From: Tenebrio molitor
Taxonomy: Eukaryota > Arthropoda > Insecta > Coleoptera > Tenebrionidae
Direction: 5' to 3'
Assembly: GCF_963966145.1 (NCBI RefSeq)
Contig: NC_091049.1
Location: forward strand, 372,001 to 436,000
Length of the DNA stretch: 64,000 bases
Shown here: one piece after another, positions 10,580-21,186 of the stretch
How the letters are laid out: each line of letters begins with the position of its first letter
How positions within the stretch are numbered: position 1 is the first letter of the stretch
Notes under the pieces: model-generated
What the model saw: the letters and a program-made list of their open reading frames with translations, nothing else
Told to the model about the DNA's origin: nothing
The model's database searches: none
Program-made: the position numbers and the translations under genes

Positions 10580-13500
10580 TCATAAACAATGGACTTCTTC
10601 AAGTGGAGTTACATAAGGCAGAGTGCCTAAAATACTTGCAGCATTTCCACGTTGAATTGCCAATGAGATTCTTTGGTAGAAGAAAAATTTTGCTCTAGAA
10701 TCTCCGGATTCAGTCATAAGTTTTGCACCAATGAAATCGATAATTTTTTTACATTCCAAACTCCATGGACCTAACGTTTCGAAAGCTAATGCTTTAAAAA
10801 TATAATTTGCAGACTTTAAATTTTTATATTTGTCATGTTTTCGTTTACTTGCTTCTTCGGCAGCTGATCCTGCAATTATGGAAGTTTTTCTTATGTAAGA
10901 ATCAGCTAAAGTGTCAACACATGTTACATCCCATATTAGGCGTTGACCTTTACTCCATGGAATGAGTGTAGCACCATCAGGTCTTTTACCATCGTCTCTC
11001 AAGAGGCCACATGGTTCAAGAGAGGAGGAAATGTGGATAGAACTTAAGGCTCGCTGGATAATTTGATTTAAATCTGAATGTCTTGAAAATCTGCCCTTAT
11101 TTTTAGCACAACTAAGTCCGTGACGGCCATCATTTGAAACTGTAAAGCCGCAGTGGCAAGTATGTTTCTCAAAAATTTCAACACCAAAGCGATTTGCTAC
11201 ACATATTTGTAAAATCTTGTTATCCATAAATGTACCGATGTTTCTGGAGGGAAAGGCATGAAGCCAAGCATTAGATTCCTTTCTTTGTGCGGCAAGAAAA
11301 CGAGCTGAACCAATTTTATCACAAAGATTAATTTCATTGGCGATGATTCTTGTTGTATTGATTATATCCCAGCCTTTTTGTAAAAATGTTTCCGTTGGAA
11401 ATGTTTTACCATTTAATTCAATCCATAATCCAATAGCTTCTTCAGCAAAATGAACACTAACCTTTTTGTCCGTTTTTGGTAATATTTGAAAGACTAGGTC
11501 GTGAACACCATGTATTGAACCAAGGAAGGCTGGGAGAGAGATATCTTGAATTTTCCTAATACCGAGACCACCATTTGAAATAGGAAGGGAAGCAAGAGTC
11601 CATTGATTTTCATTAAACTTTATGTTTAAAAATTTTTGTAAACTGTTACGAATAGCATTGTCTATTGATTTAATACAATTGGGAAATTTCCAAAAGGTAG
11701 ATGTTCTAAGTAAAAAATTTAATCTTGGAACAAAGAGACAATTTTTTACCAAAAAATAAGCCGTGTGTGAGTTTAAATTTTCTTGTTCTATATTTTTCAA
11801 AAGAAGAAAAACTTTTTCAATTTTCTTTTTGGCAATGAAATCAAAACCATCTTCAAAAATTGGGCTTCCAAGTAATTCTAAATTATTTTTGTTTACTACT
11901 AGAATTTCTGATGTTAGCGATTTGAATTTTCTTAAGACATCTTCATCAACAGTATCAGAACAAAAAAAAAGTTCACATTTATTTGGGTTAATATGTAGAC
12001 CTACTTCCTTGGCCGTGTTGATAATTCTTTTAAAATTTTCAAAAACAATATCAGGAACGTCAGCTATTGTTGCGTCATCTAGATACCAGACGTTTAATTC
12101 AGTTGTAATTGATTCAACGATAGGATGAACTGTTAAGCTGAAGGCCATTGGTCCGCAAGGATCTCCTTGTTGGCATCCAACTACTGAAGGTATTATATAG
12201 TTTCCAAAGAAAAGGTGTGAAGGTTCTCTATAGCACTGATTCAAAAAAGGAAATAATGACGGAGTTTTATCCTTTACTTGTTGCAACATACTATCTCTTT
12301 CGATAGAGTTAAAGGCATTTGAGAAGTCAATTTTTAAAAGTATTTTTCCAAAATTTTCTGGGTTATGAACATATGTCCTGACAGAATGAATACAGCTTTC
12401 ACAACCAAGTTTTGTAGCAACTCCAAGTTGATTTGGTGTCAAATAAGAATGTAGATCGCTCTGCAGTTTATAACATCCAATTTTTGCTGCAAGTCTTCGA
12501 AAAATGTTACCAATGGCAATAGGGCGAATACCACCATCTTTCTTCTTTAAAGCACAAAGAGAAGCACCGAAGATGAAAGGACACATTTCATTAATTATTT
12601 TTCCTGATAATAGAAAGTTACAGAGCAAGGTAATTGAAGATAATGCTCTTTGTCCGGCTTCACCAGCAGAGACAGATATCATATCTTTTAAGAACTGCGG
12701 TCTAAAACCATCTATGCCTGCAGCCGACCCACAAGGAAATGAATTAATGGCCTTTTTGACTTCAATTTCATTGACATTTAATATCTGGCAATCAGTAAGG
12801 TTTATATTTGGAAATATTAATTTTCGTGACGGTTGTGGATGTTTAGATTTAAGAATTTCCAAGGTTTCATCATCAAATGTCGCTAAAGTGTCGTTAGAGC
12901 TGAGTAATCGAACAGAGCCTTTAACATCAAAATCATTCATTTTAGCTTCTATAATTTTTGAAAGAGAAGGTTTGTTAATTTTTTTCTTACCATTTTCTTG
13001 CAAATTAAAATTTATCACATTTTCTTTTATAACCGATGTGAGAGATTTTTTTAACGATTTTTCGGAGATATTGAAAACTTTATATGAAAACAGAAGAAGA
13101 TTAGACCAGGCTGTAATGGAATTTGAATCTAGACACTCTTTAATAATTGTGCAAAGCTTGACCGCTGCAGAATAACGTGCACCTTTCGGGATTCTACGTA
13201 TGGTTTTAATATGAGATTTTGCATTCGCTAAATTTTCTTTCAGAATTAAAAGTTGTTTACCTTCATAAATCTTCGAATGATCATTTATATTAAGGATTTG
13301 AGGGTGTTTCTTCAATATTTCTTCGGGTGATCTTTTGATATCTTCAAATTTATTATTGCCTGTCGAAAAGTATTTTTGAGCTCTATGTATTCTTCCATTA
13401 TGAATTTTAAGACCCTTTTCACTCTTGAAAGATTTGTCACATTGAGAACATACTTTTTCGAAAGTGTTTTCCTTAACATTTCCAGAAGATACATATTCTT

Positions 13501-13627
13501 TTGATGGTCCTGCTTCTATCGAATCTTTTTCGGAAATTTTAAATGATGATATTTTTTCCGCAAATTTTCCACTTGATGGGTATTTTAAAGGTAAATATTC
13601 GTCTTCGGAAAAATCAGTGTCTGACAT
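10580..13627 (-). CDS. Reverse transcriptase with R2-like (PD-D/ExK) endonuclease, 1015 aa
   Basis: An intact retroelement polymerase. In order: an acidic start (MSDTDFSEDE); a C2H2 finger (C60, C63, H76, H81); a linker; the RT core with RPIAIG (about 369-374), motif A KIDFSNAF (D434), motif B GCQQGDPCGP (484-493) and motif C WYLDDAT (D517, D518); a thumb with ELLGSPIF; a CCHC knuckle (C824, C826, H836, C840); then an endonuclease-like block with E871, RPD (882-884) and WDVT (D900), as in R2-type restriction-like endonucleases; and a conserved tail ending SLAIQRGNAAS. There is no RNase H and no apurinic endonuclease. YLDD, rather than the usual FADD of non-LTR elements, is noteworthy. The start ATG lies in a duplicated 14-bp motif, with a second, out-of-frame ATG 14 bases upstream. 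It is followed by the recombinase gene. The endonuclease assignment rests on motif order only. Confidence 0.85.
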   Translation of the reverse strand: MSDTDFSEDEYLPLKYPSSGKFAEKISSFKISEKDSIEAGPSKEYVSSGNVKENTFEKVCSQCDKSFKSEKGLKIHNGRIHRAQKYFSTGNNKFEDIKRSPEEILKKHPQILNINDHSKIYEGKQLLILKENLANAKSHIKTIRRIPKGARYSAAVKLCTIIKECLDSNSITAWSNLLLFSYKVFNISEKSLKKSLTSVIKENVINFNLQENGKKKINKPSLSKIIEAKMNDFDVKGSVRLLSSNDTLATFDDETLEILKSKHPQPSRKLIFPNINLTDCQILNVNEIEVKKAINSFPCGSAAGIDGFRPQFLKDMISVSAGEAGQRALSSITLLCNFLLSGKIINEMCPFIFGASLCALKKKDGGIRPIAIGNIFRRLAAKIGCYKLQSDLHSYLTPNQLGVATKLGCESCIHSVRTYVHNPENFGKILLKIDFSNAFNSIERDSMLQQVKDKTPSLFPFLNQCYREPSHLFFGNYIIPSVVGCQQGDPCGPMAFSLTVHPIVESITTELNVWYLDDATIADVPDIVFENFKRIINTAKEVGLHINPNKCELFFCSDTVDEDVLRKFKSLTSEILVVNKNNLELLGSPIFEDGFDFIAKKKIEKVFLLLKNIEQENLNSHTAYFLVKNCLFVPRLNFLLRTSTFWKFPNCIKSIDNAIRNSLQKFLNIKFNENQWTLASLPISNGGLGIRKIQDISLPAFLGSIHGVHDLVFQILPKTDKKVSVHFAEEAIGLWIELNGKTFPTETFLQKGWDIINTTRIIANEINLCDKIGSARFLAAQRKESNAWLHAFPSRNIGTFMDNKILQICVANRFGVEIFEKHTCHCGFTVSNDGRHGLSCAKNKGRFSRHSDLNQIIQRALSSIHISSSLEPCGLLRDDGKRPDGATLIPWSKGQRLIWDVTCVDTLADSYIRKTSIIAGSAAEEASKRKHDKYKNLKSANYIFKALAFETLGPWSLECKKIIDFIGAKLMTESGDSRAKFFFYQRISLAIQRGNAASILGTLPYVTPLEEVHCL

Positions 13628-13661
13628 TGACGTTCTGACATTGACGTTATTTTATTTAGTT

Positions 13662-13686
13662 GTTTACAATTTAGTAACAAATAAAA
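13662..13686 (-). repeat. Right (5') terminal inverted repeat of the composite element
   Basis: A perfect inverse of 9084-9108. It lies 34 bp upstream of the RT start codon, so any promoter must be inside or outside the repeat itself. It is followed immediately by a long palindrome (13687-13812). Confidence 0.8.
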
Positions 13687-13812
13687 TATTATACAAGACA
13701 CGCCAGGTAACTGGTTTTACTGGCTCAAGGAGGTAACTGACTCGTCTTCGACTCGTCAGTTATATCCTCCATTCGCCAGTAAAAACCATTTTACCTGGCT
13801 TGTAATGTAAAA
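13687..13812. repeat. Long imperfect palindrome abutting the element end
   Basis: The arms pair over about 50 bp: GCCAGGTAACTGGTTTTACT (from about 13702) with AGTAAAAACCATTTTACCTGGC, and GGAGGTAACTGAC with GTCAGTTATATCCTCC. They turn around CTCGTCTTCGACTCG. The outermost bases (TATTATACAAG and CTTGTAATGTAAAATA) also pair. It is either a host foldback used as insertion site or part of the element's end. Confidence 0.7.
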
Positions 13813-16214
13813 TACTATAACGTAAAAAATGTCGCTCGCTTCATAGATGTCAAACGTTATTTTGTCAACGTACATGATTTATTTTGCAAAAGACAATTCT
13901 ATTTAGGACTAACTGACATTTTACATTTTTGAGTTGATCAAAGTGAGGTTATGTATCTCTCGTTCGAGAGAGAGAGAAAACGAGAAAATTTTTGAACGCC
14001 TTTATGTGTTTGAAATAAAAACTTCTTATTTAAAGTGTTGTGACGTGACTTTGGTATAGGTACGTTAACCGCTTTTGAAATATTTTTAGAAATGGAATTA
14101 AAATTAGAATCCGCATTAATTTGTGATAAAGATAGGGAACTAATATCGTAGCTGTTTTTGTGTTTATAGAAGAGAAAAAAATACGATTACATTACCTGCC
14201 CATAAATGTTATTTTATCAAAGGAAGAGAAACATGAATCGGCACTTAATGATTGTGAACTTGATGTAAAAATTGATAACAGACAACAATTTCCATGCCGA
14301 GCTTAAAATAAAAGCCTGGCATGACTAAACTTAAAATAATGAGAATTATTGTTATTGTTGTAGACTTATGAAAATGTAAATGTGGTTATTTTTGTTCAAG
14401 TACCGTGCAGTAATTTTTAAATGTAAATGTTGAAACAAAATTAGGTAAATGTGTAATTTGTGCGAATTGTAATTTGTATACCATTGGGTGGAAATAGAAA
14501 ATGGTATAATAGTCCAGTCAAATTCAAATTTTTCTTCCATTAATATTATAATAATAAAAAATATGTAGTTGATACAAATCGGTTGATTAGACCCTATTGC
14601 ACATTTACACCGGAGAAAATATATGAACCATATGAAAAAATTAGAAATTTCGCAATCATTTTCGACAATTTCTTAATGTGTTTGAAATTCCCGCTAATTT
14701 CAAATGGCGCCGGCTTATGAGACGGGGTCGGTAAAACAGATACCATTATTATTACGACCTACACACTGATTGAAAAAGAAAAAAATCATCAGAAAAATCA
14801 TCATACAGTAAAAAAGAGTGAGTGTAAATAGTGTAAATAGAGTAGTGATTAAATAAAGACATTAAAAAACTGTAAAAAAAATAAGACTTCAACATAATGA
14901 CATTCATTAATCATGCTAGGTACTTTTATAAATTGTAATTTTATTTTAGTTTAATTAAATTTTTGTTACTGTTAAAAGAAAGTAATAATTAAATAAATAA
15001 GTAAAAGTAAGTAGGTAAACATGTGTGTAGTTAAATAGTTAATTATAAGAAATTGTACATACGAGTATTTACTGATTTAGAGAATGAAAAAATAGTTACT
15101 TTTGTTACAAAAAACAAATAAAAAACACGAGTATCTTAAAAAGCATTGCCTTCTTCTTTGGTAACTATTCAGTAATCCATAACTGTACCCATTTTTTTTC
15201 AACTTTTCCTGAATTGCCCCCTGAATTAGGTAAATAAGTAGAATTTGATGGTTTTTCGATACGTTGGTGAATTATTGTTCAAAATGGTAATGTTCAAAAC
15301 TTATCAATTTTCTTTCATAAATACTTGAAACAAATCGTGACTTTTGGATCTTCACGCTATTCAATTTCTACTTAATTACATTTTATTCCAATCATTAATT
15401 TTTTATCCGCATAGTAGTGCGCCATATCGATGTTCGCGCACTACTATGCGGTCGCAGGCCATTTTAAAGCACTAGTGCTTCAAAATCATCCAAAAAGCCT
15501 TCGCCCTTTTGAGCATTCTGAAAATAATTTGACGTGATAATAATAAACCCTGGTTTACAAAACGCCATTTCTTCAATTTGGATGATGAAAATTTCGAAAG
15601 AGTGAAAATAAATCGCTATTAATTCGATTGACACTTTGGCAGTCGCATGGACAAGCGCCATCCTATTCACAAAGGGTATAAGACAAATTAGACATAATGT
15701 TCAAAAAATATTGTACAAACTTCGATGCGAGAAGACGTATTCAGTACATTCGCGCAAGTAAAGCACTCGCTCCTTGGTCGCTCGTGCCACAAATAATGCG
15801 CTCATGCGCGTACTTTCTCCTTTCCGGCGACAAATCTCTTGGCGGAAGATTATCTTTATAAAAACACGGTCCGTGTAATTATTTCCAGATCGGTGTCGTT
15901 TTCAGGAGTTCCCCAAACATGCGGCAACCACCGCACGAATTGATTGCCCCGTGCTGCCGCCACCGCGTCTGATTTAACCGGCGGCGGTTATCTCGACCGT
16001 GTCATCTTTGTTTATTGTTGTGTCGGAAATAATCCGGCGACATAACGTTCCGATTATGAGCGTCCGAGTTAATAAAATTTGAAAATTCAAAAACAAACAC
16101 TCCTAAACTGCCCGTTTGTTTATCAAACGCAAAATTAGAAGCTTCGTAAATACGAAACGACCGAAATACACGCTCTTTGTTTTCACACTTGCGCACACAC
16201 CCAACACCACCTAC
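13813..16214. other. AT-rich stretch, no coding exon recognised
   Basis: Both strands were scanned for the next exon of the ERG-type channel expected downstream on the minus strand; nothing resembling its post-PAS segment was found. Only short frames, and an A-rich tract near 14860-15130. About 15880-15990 is GC-richer but non-coding as far as can be seen. Confidence 0.4.
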
Positions 16215-16445
16215 CGTCTTTCCTGTAGTAGAGGATCTCGGCGTGCTTCTCGACGCCCTCCTGGAGGGCCTCCCGCAGGCTCCCCACGGCCTGCTGGGAT
16301 GTGAGGGGGCCGCAGAGAAACTCGCAGGAGGCAGGACGCTGCATCACTTCCGCCCTGGAGTAGCCGCTCAGTCGACAGAAGCCGTCGGAACAGTAGATTA
16401 TGTGGCATTGTCCTTCGCGACTGTTGGCCACCAAAAATGAACGAT
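16215..16445 (-). CDS. sei: ERG-type K+ channel (seizure), exon 2, PAS domain
   Basis: Encodes the N-terminal PAS domain of an ether-a-go-go-related voltage-gated potassium channel, the part that slows channel closing and sits on the cytoplasmic face. The exon reads RSFLVANSREGQ, then IIYCSDGFCRLSGYSRAEVM and ILYYRKD. YSRAEVMQRP is the ERG-subfamily signature, rather than Eag or Elk. Splice sites: acceptor GCTTTCAG before 16445 and donor GACG|GTAGGT after 16215. The length is exactly 231 nt, which equals my recollection of human KCNH2 exon 2 (c.77-307), and the phase is the same (two bases to finish a codon at the start, one base left over at the end). It joins exon 1 (32861-32936) in frame. 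The remaining exons are not in view. Confidence 0.9.
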
Positions 16446-19100
16446 CTGAAAGCAGAAGCAGGCTCTTTAAGACGTTCATCGTGGGTCTACATCGAAAATA
16501 AAGTGGGGCCGACGTGATCCGACACCGGATTAGTTGTAAGCAACGTCATGAAACTGAACAGAAAAAATCTGTAAATAATCCCGTCGGTCGACGCCGGTGA
16601 CGTTTATTCAAATTATTTTCACCAATCTGACACTTCGATTAAAACAACCGCGCCCAATATAATAAACAATTAAGGAGTGAAATAAGCGGAGACTGACAGG
16701 GGCATTTGTCTGCTGCCAAGAAAATTTATAACACCAATTAAAATTCGTAGACCGTATTGATTGATTATAATTATGAACTGTCATGTTTGAATGTTAAAAC
16801 AATTACTTGTGTGATGTTTTACTTTTTTTACAAGCGGGAAGCTTACACACACGAGCGCAGCGGGGATCCAGGATCGTATCAAGTTGAATATTGTCCATTT
16901 GTACTGATTAAACCTTTACAAAGCCCAGAATATGAGAACACCCGCGGTAAATGTCCTGCAAGATGCTATTTTAATTTTAACAGGAAATTGGTCATTTCTG
17001 AGTCTCAGTGTTTATTTAGCGCTGCCTGTTTTATATAAATGTAACAGTTTTTTGACAGTAACAGGTTCATCTCGTTTTTTTTAAAATACAAAATTGATTC
17101 AGTAACAGATGATTCGATTTTTTGTCATTATGTCGTATTTGAAGTGTAAACGGTTAATTGGAAAAAATTAGTGAAAAACTCGTAAAATCGTGCAGATATA
17201 AAAGTAAAAACACATAAATACATAAACAATCTCGTGAGTGCACATGTATGAGGAGCATTCAGCGTTTATCTCCTGCCTGGGAAAAGTCACTTGAGTCTCT
17301 GACTGCGATATACACATATCATCAACGAATAGTTTTAGGTGCCGGAATACAAACCTTCCGTAACTTCTTTCTCGAAGATAACTAAATATTCTGAAATATG
17401 TAAGTCACTAAACATAACACAAGTTTTCGAAGGGAAATAAGTTGCAGAGTATTTCACAATCAATTGTCATTGATTTTGTAATTCTAGCTGTTTCTACATG
17501 AATTCTATAATAGTATATTATTCGACGAGCCTGTAATGCTGACTATTACTCACGAGGTGAGGTTTCTGGTAGTCGAGTACTATAATATACCATAACCTTC
17601 CGAGTCGATAATAGCCATTACACGTGAGTAGAATACAATGCTTTTTCTATTCATTTTTTGCTTCTTATTAATGAAGATGATGAAGATGAGTAATGAAGTT
17701 CCAAAATAATTGTAACATATGAGTAATGTGCTGTATCACAGTAAATTTTATAAGCCTGTGGGATCATCATTTATAAATGCAATTTTGCGATCGGTTACAA
17801 CCGATAGAGTAGCGGCTCATTACTCACGCCCGTGGGTAATGAAGATTTATTATTTAACAGTAAACGCATGAATTATATATCTATGTTTTCGTCCACTTTT
17901 TATTACAGTATAAATTGAACCAACCCATTTACAGTAGGTACTTTAGCAACTCAAAACTTTGTAAAATTAGTAGCAGTGGATTTGGATTTTTTGTAATTTT
18001 TTGTTATTATCACTTCCGATGCGAATGGGGAATGGCTTCATCGGTTGTAATCTAAATAATTCAATGTCCTGTACAAAGAAAATCGACTCTCTATTACTTA
18101 AATTAAATTATTTATTGCCCAAGTTCGTGTAGTGGTCATCAATTTAATGAAATTTTTGTGGATATATTCAATATCATTTGAATAAGCTTGAAACATTGGG
18201 TTGTAGGAATATGTGGATTTTTCCCATTAAAAACAATTCTAATCAAAAAGAATCATCAATATTTTTACATTCATTAACACAGACATTGCGTCAAACGTGA
18301 AATAAATTTTTAACAAACCGAATCTTCTGTTTTTAATAAATTGTCAATTACTGTGGTCCTAACAGTTAACATTTGATCGATTCATTTTTATTTCAATCGA
18401 TCAGTACGATCGTTTAGTGTGGTAAAATTGAATTTATTACAACATTACCGATTTGTAAATCTAAGTACACGAGGGATGAAAAGGTGTACTTTACCTTTTC
18501 ATCCCTCGTGTACTTATTGCCCTCGCTGCTTCGTGCTCCTTTGTCACATAATTTACTACATTCTATACATTTATACAGTTACCGAGTTATTTATTTCACT
18601 TTTTCACTATAATTTTTTTTTCTGAAACAGCCATCTCGTGACATTTTATTTTTCCAAAGGGCCCTAAATAAAATACCTTTTCTCCCTACCGGTTAGAAAT
18701 GTAGGCTGTGGATACCTCATTTGAGGTGAGAAAATTCAACTTTCTCGCTAAGGTAAGAAAGTTAATCATGAAATGTTTATGGTAAAACTGTACCAAAATA
18801 CAAATGTCAAAAGTGTCAAAAGTGAAATAAGTTATTGATAAATGAAAGCCAATTCAATGAAGTAAGTTGGTAGGTCAATCATATAATCTGGAAAATAAAC
18901 AGATAAGCTAGGTAGGTAGATTACTTTACCCTGTTTATATCAAATTTTCGAACAAACCTCAAATCTTCAAATGCGATGACAAGTTAATTAAACAAATAAC
19001 ACAGCCTACTATTCAATTCTCAAAATTTTCGTTTTAATCACGAATATAACCATCTTTTTTGACTTTTTTCAACAAAGTTGTGCCGGTAGGGAAAAAAATT

Positions 19101-19219
19101 GTATTCAAACCTTGTTAAGAAAGTGTCCTTGCAGACCTTAGGCACCTCGTCTACGACTCGGTTTATAATCTTTGCCTGCGGTCTGCAAGAAACCACTTTC
19201 TTACCTTGGTTTGAAATAT
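19101..19219. repeat. Foldback element
   Basis: The arms 19101-19144 and 19173-19219 are inverted copies (GTATTCAAACCTTGTTAAGA mirrored by TCTTACCTTGGTTTGAAATA). The turn is at CTCGTCTACGACTCGG. Non-coding; inside the channel-gene intron. Confidence 0.75.
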
Positions 19220-21186
19220 ACTATTGAATGACAACGAACTCCAGTCATCTTTGCAACACCAAGAAATGTTTTCGACTGTTTCAATAACACGCATCAAACA
19301 ACGGACGATATTGGCAGCTTCTTTTGTGTTCGTCGATCACTTTCTAGTTTCAAACACTAGATAAATTTGTACTGGATCCGGAGAATAAATTGGAACGTTT
19401 GTGGCATTTGCCTCTCGTGTAAATTTTCCGAGAGAAAAACAAAATTAATCATCCGGCGTCATGAAAATGTCAACTTCTTGTGATAAGAAAATACGCTCAG
19501 ATAAGAAAGTCATATTTTCCCGTCACAAGTACTTTTTGTTCGTAAAATAATGAAGGAAATAATCAGATCAGACTGAAGATTAATAAAGCTGGGACGTGTT
19601 TACAAGTGCGAAATTTTTCCGAAAATTAATATTTACTTGGCCTGGATAGCTCAGGTTAGTTATTGATACTTTCAGGATAAAACAACCTTTAGCATAAAAC
19701 GTACTTGTAATAACAATTACGTTACAAAGCGGAAATTCCGCTGTTTATTTACATATTCATATTTGTGCGTTTTTAAAACGTGAACTGCTGTTTGTAATTC
19801 TTCAAAGAAGAAAAAGTTATTTAAAATTCATATTTTACCGTTCTAATAACTCAACAGTTTTAATGATGCATCACATGTTGGATATTTACAGAAAACAGTT
19901 AATAATAAATATTCCGAGTTGCTGTTTGTGAACATTCGTGTGTCTGTGATCACTGCGTACGGTGCTAGGTGTCAAGTTATGATTACGATAAAATTTGCAA
20001 GTTGATTATTTTAATGAAAAGTACAATCTGAATCTAAGTAAAAATTTGTGAGTAAAATGTTAAGAAGAAAAAGAAGAAAAATGTTGGTGGTTATACAACA
20101 AGATTGTCCTGAGTGAAGCTTGTCTTTTTTGAACGCTGGTAACTCGATTCGTCACGAGCGAGCTTTCAGCCACGTCAGCGCCGAAAGCTAATCAAAATTC
20201 GTGAAACCCATCTGGGAGTATTTGCACCGATAATGGCTTCCTGAAAGGAATACCGAAATGCGTAAAAGAATTTTTCCAGATTTTCAGATTTCAATTCGAC
20301 CACAGAATTCTGACACCTCGACAGAGTGTAACGCACAAGACGAAGTGAAAACGTATTTTTGCAAGTTTTCGTTCGATTCATGCTTCGCAAGAGAAAATCG
20401 TACACCAATAAAAAGCGAAAACGTCAAAACTGTAAATAAACTGATCTAACGTTTCTGAACAGTTAAAAGCGATTGCATTTTTCACGGATTCATGACACTT
20501 GATCAGATTGCACGTACGTCGGTGCTTGTAATGTGAGGCTCGGGTGTTCGATAAAAATGCACATGAGGTGTTGTTCTGTCAAGGTTGCTTTGATGCATTT
20601 TGCGCGAGGGTGAACGGTCAAACGAATTTTCTCTTGATTTTTAAATTAGAAAGTTGTAGATTTGACTAGGAAACTAGGGAATTAAGAATGTGGAAATGTT
20701 CGAAAAAAGAAATTATTGAAGGTTAAAAGCGTATTTTTTTCGAATTTATACAGGTGTCCCCAAAAAAGAAAATGAATCCATAACTCCCTTATTTATTGAA
20801 GGATTTTAATTATTTATGCACCAAATTAAATGGTTGTGAATAGGATATAAAAAGGCCTAATAAATTTACGTATAGCTCTAAGGGGTTCAAGGCTAAACTG
20901 TCAAAATCTTTTTTTTTTTTTTCAAATGGGAACACATATTTTTTTTTTTTTGTAATTCTAATAGAGATTTTTATTCTGAATAGAACAATGTATCACAAGT
21001 AGATATACACTTACATACCAAAAATACAAAAAAAAAAGAAAAAACGCTACTATCCCTAAAACTGCGTTCTGGGCAATCCCATATGTTATTATTTGTCATT
21101 TGTTTTTCAGCAAACTGAATTTGGTTATTACATTGTAACGCAATGCATTTTGATAGGTTCTCGCATCTGCATAATTATTTATTAAA

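Larger units (their letters stand above)
9084..13686 (-). mobile_element. Composite element: R2-like RT/endonuclease plus tyrosine recombinase within 25-bp inverted repeats
   Basis: Seen: a perfect 25-bp inverted repeat at 9084-9108 and 13662-13686 (core TTTGTTACTAAATTGTAAAC and its inverse). It encloses two intact, co-directional genes, reverse transcriptase (10580-13627) then tyrosine recombinase (9260-10368), 211 bp apart if the recombinase starts at 10368. The 5' repeat lies 34 bp upstream of the RT start codon; the 3' repeat lies about 150 bp past the recombinase stop. No clear target-site duplication is visible, as expected of tyrosine recombinase elements. Known: Crypton elements carry the recombinase alone, and DIRS elements pair a recombinase with an RNase H-bearing RT. 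Inferred: a single composite element. The alternative is an RT element inserted beside or into a Crypton; AT-rich sequence with AATAAA motifs on the minus strand between the genes (about 10490-10530) could be an old RT 3' end. Confidence 0.7.

Noticed and set aside
9084..13686. Classifying the composite as a DIRS-like element
   Set aside because: The RT has non-LTR/R2-type motifs with a PD-D/ExK-like endonuclease and no RNase H or methyltransferase domain was found, so the DIRS label does not fit.
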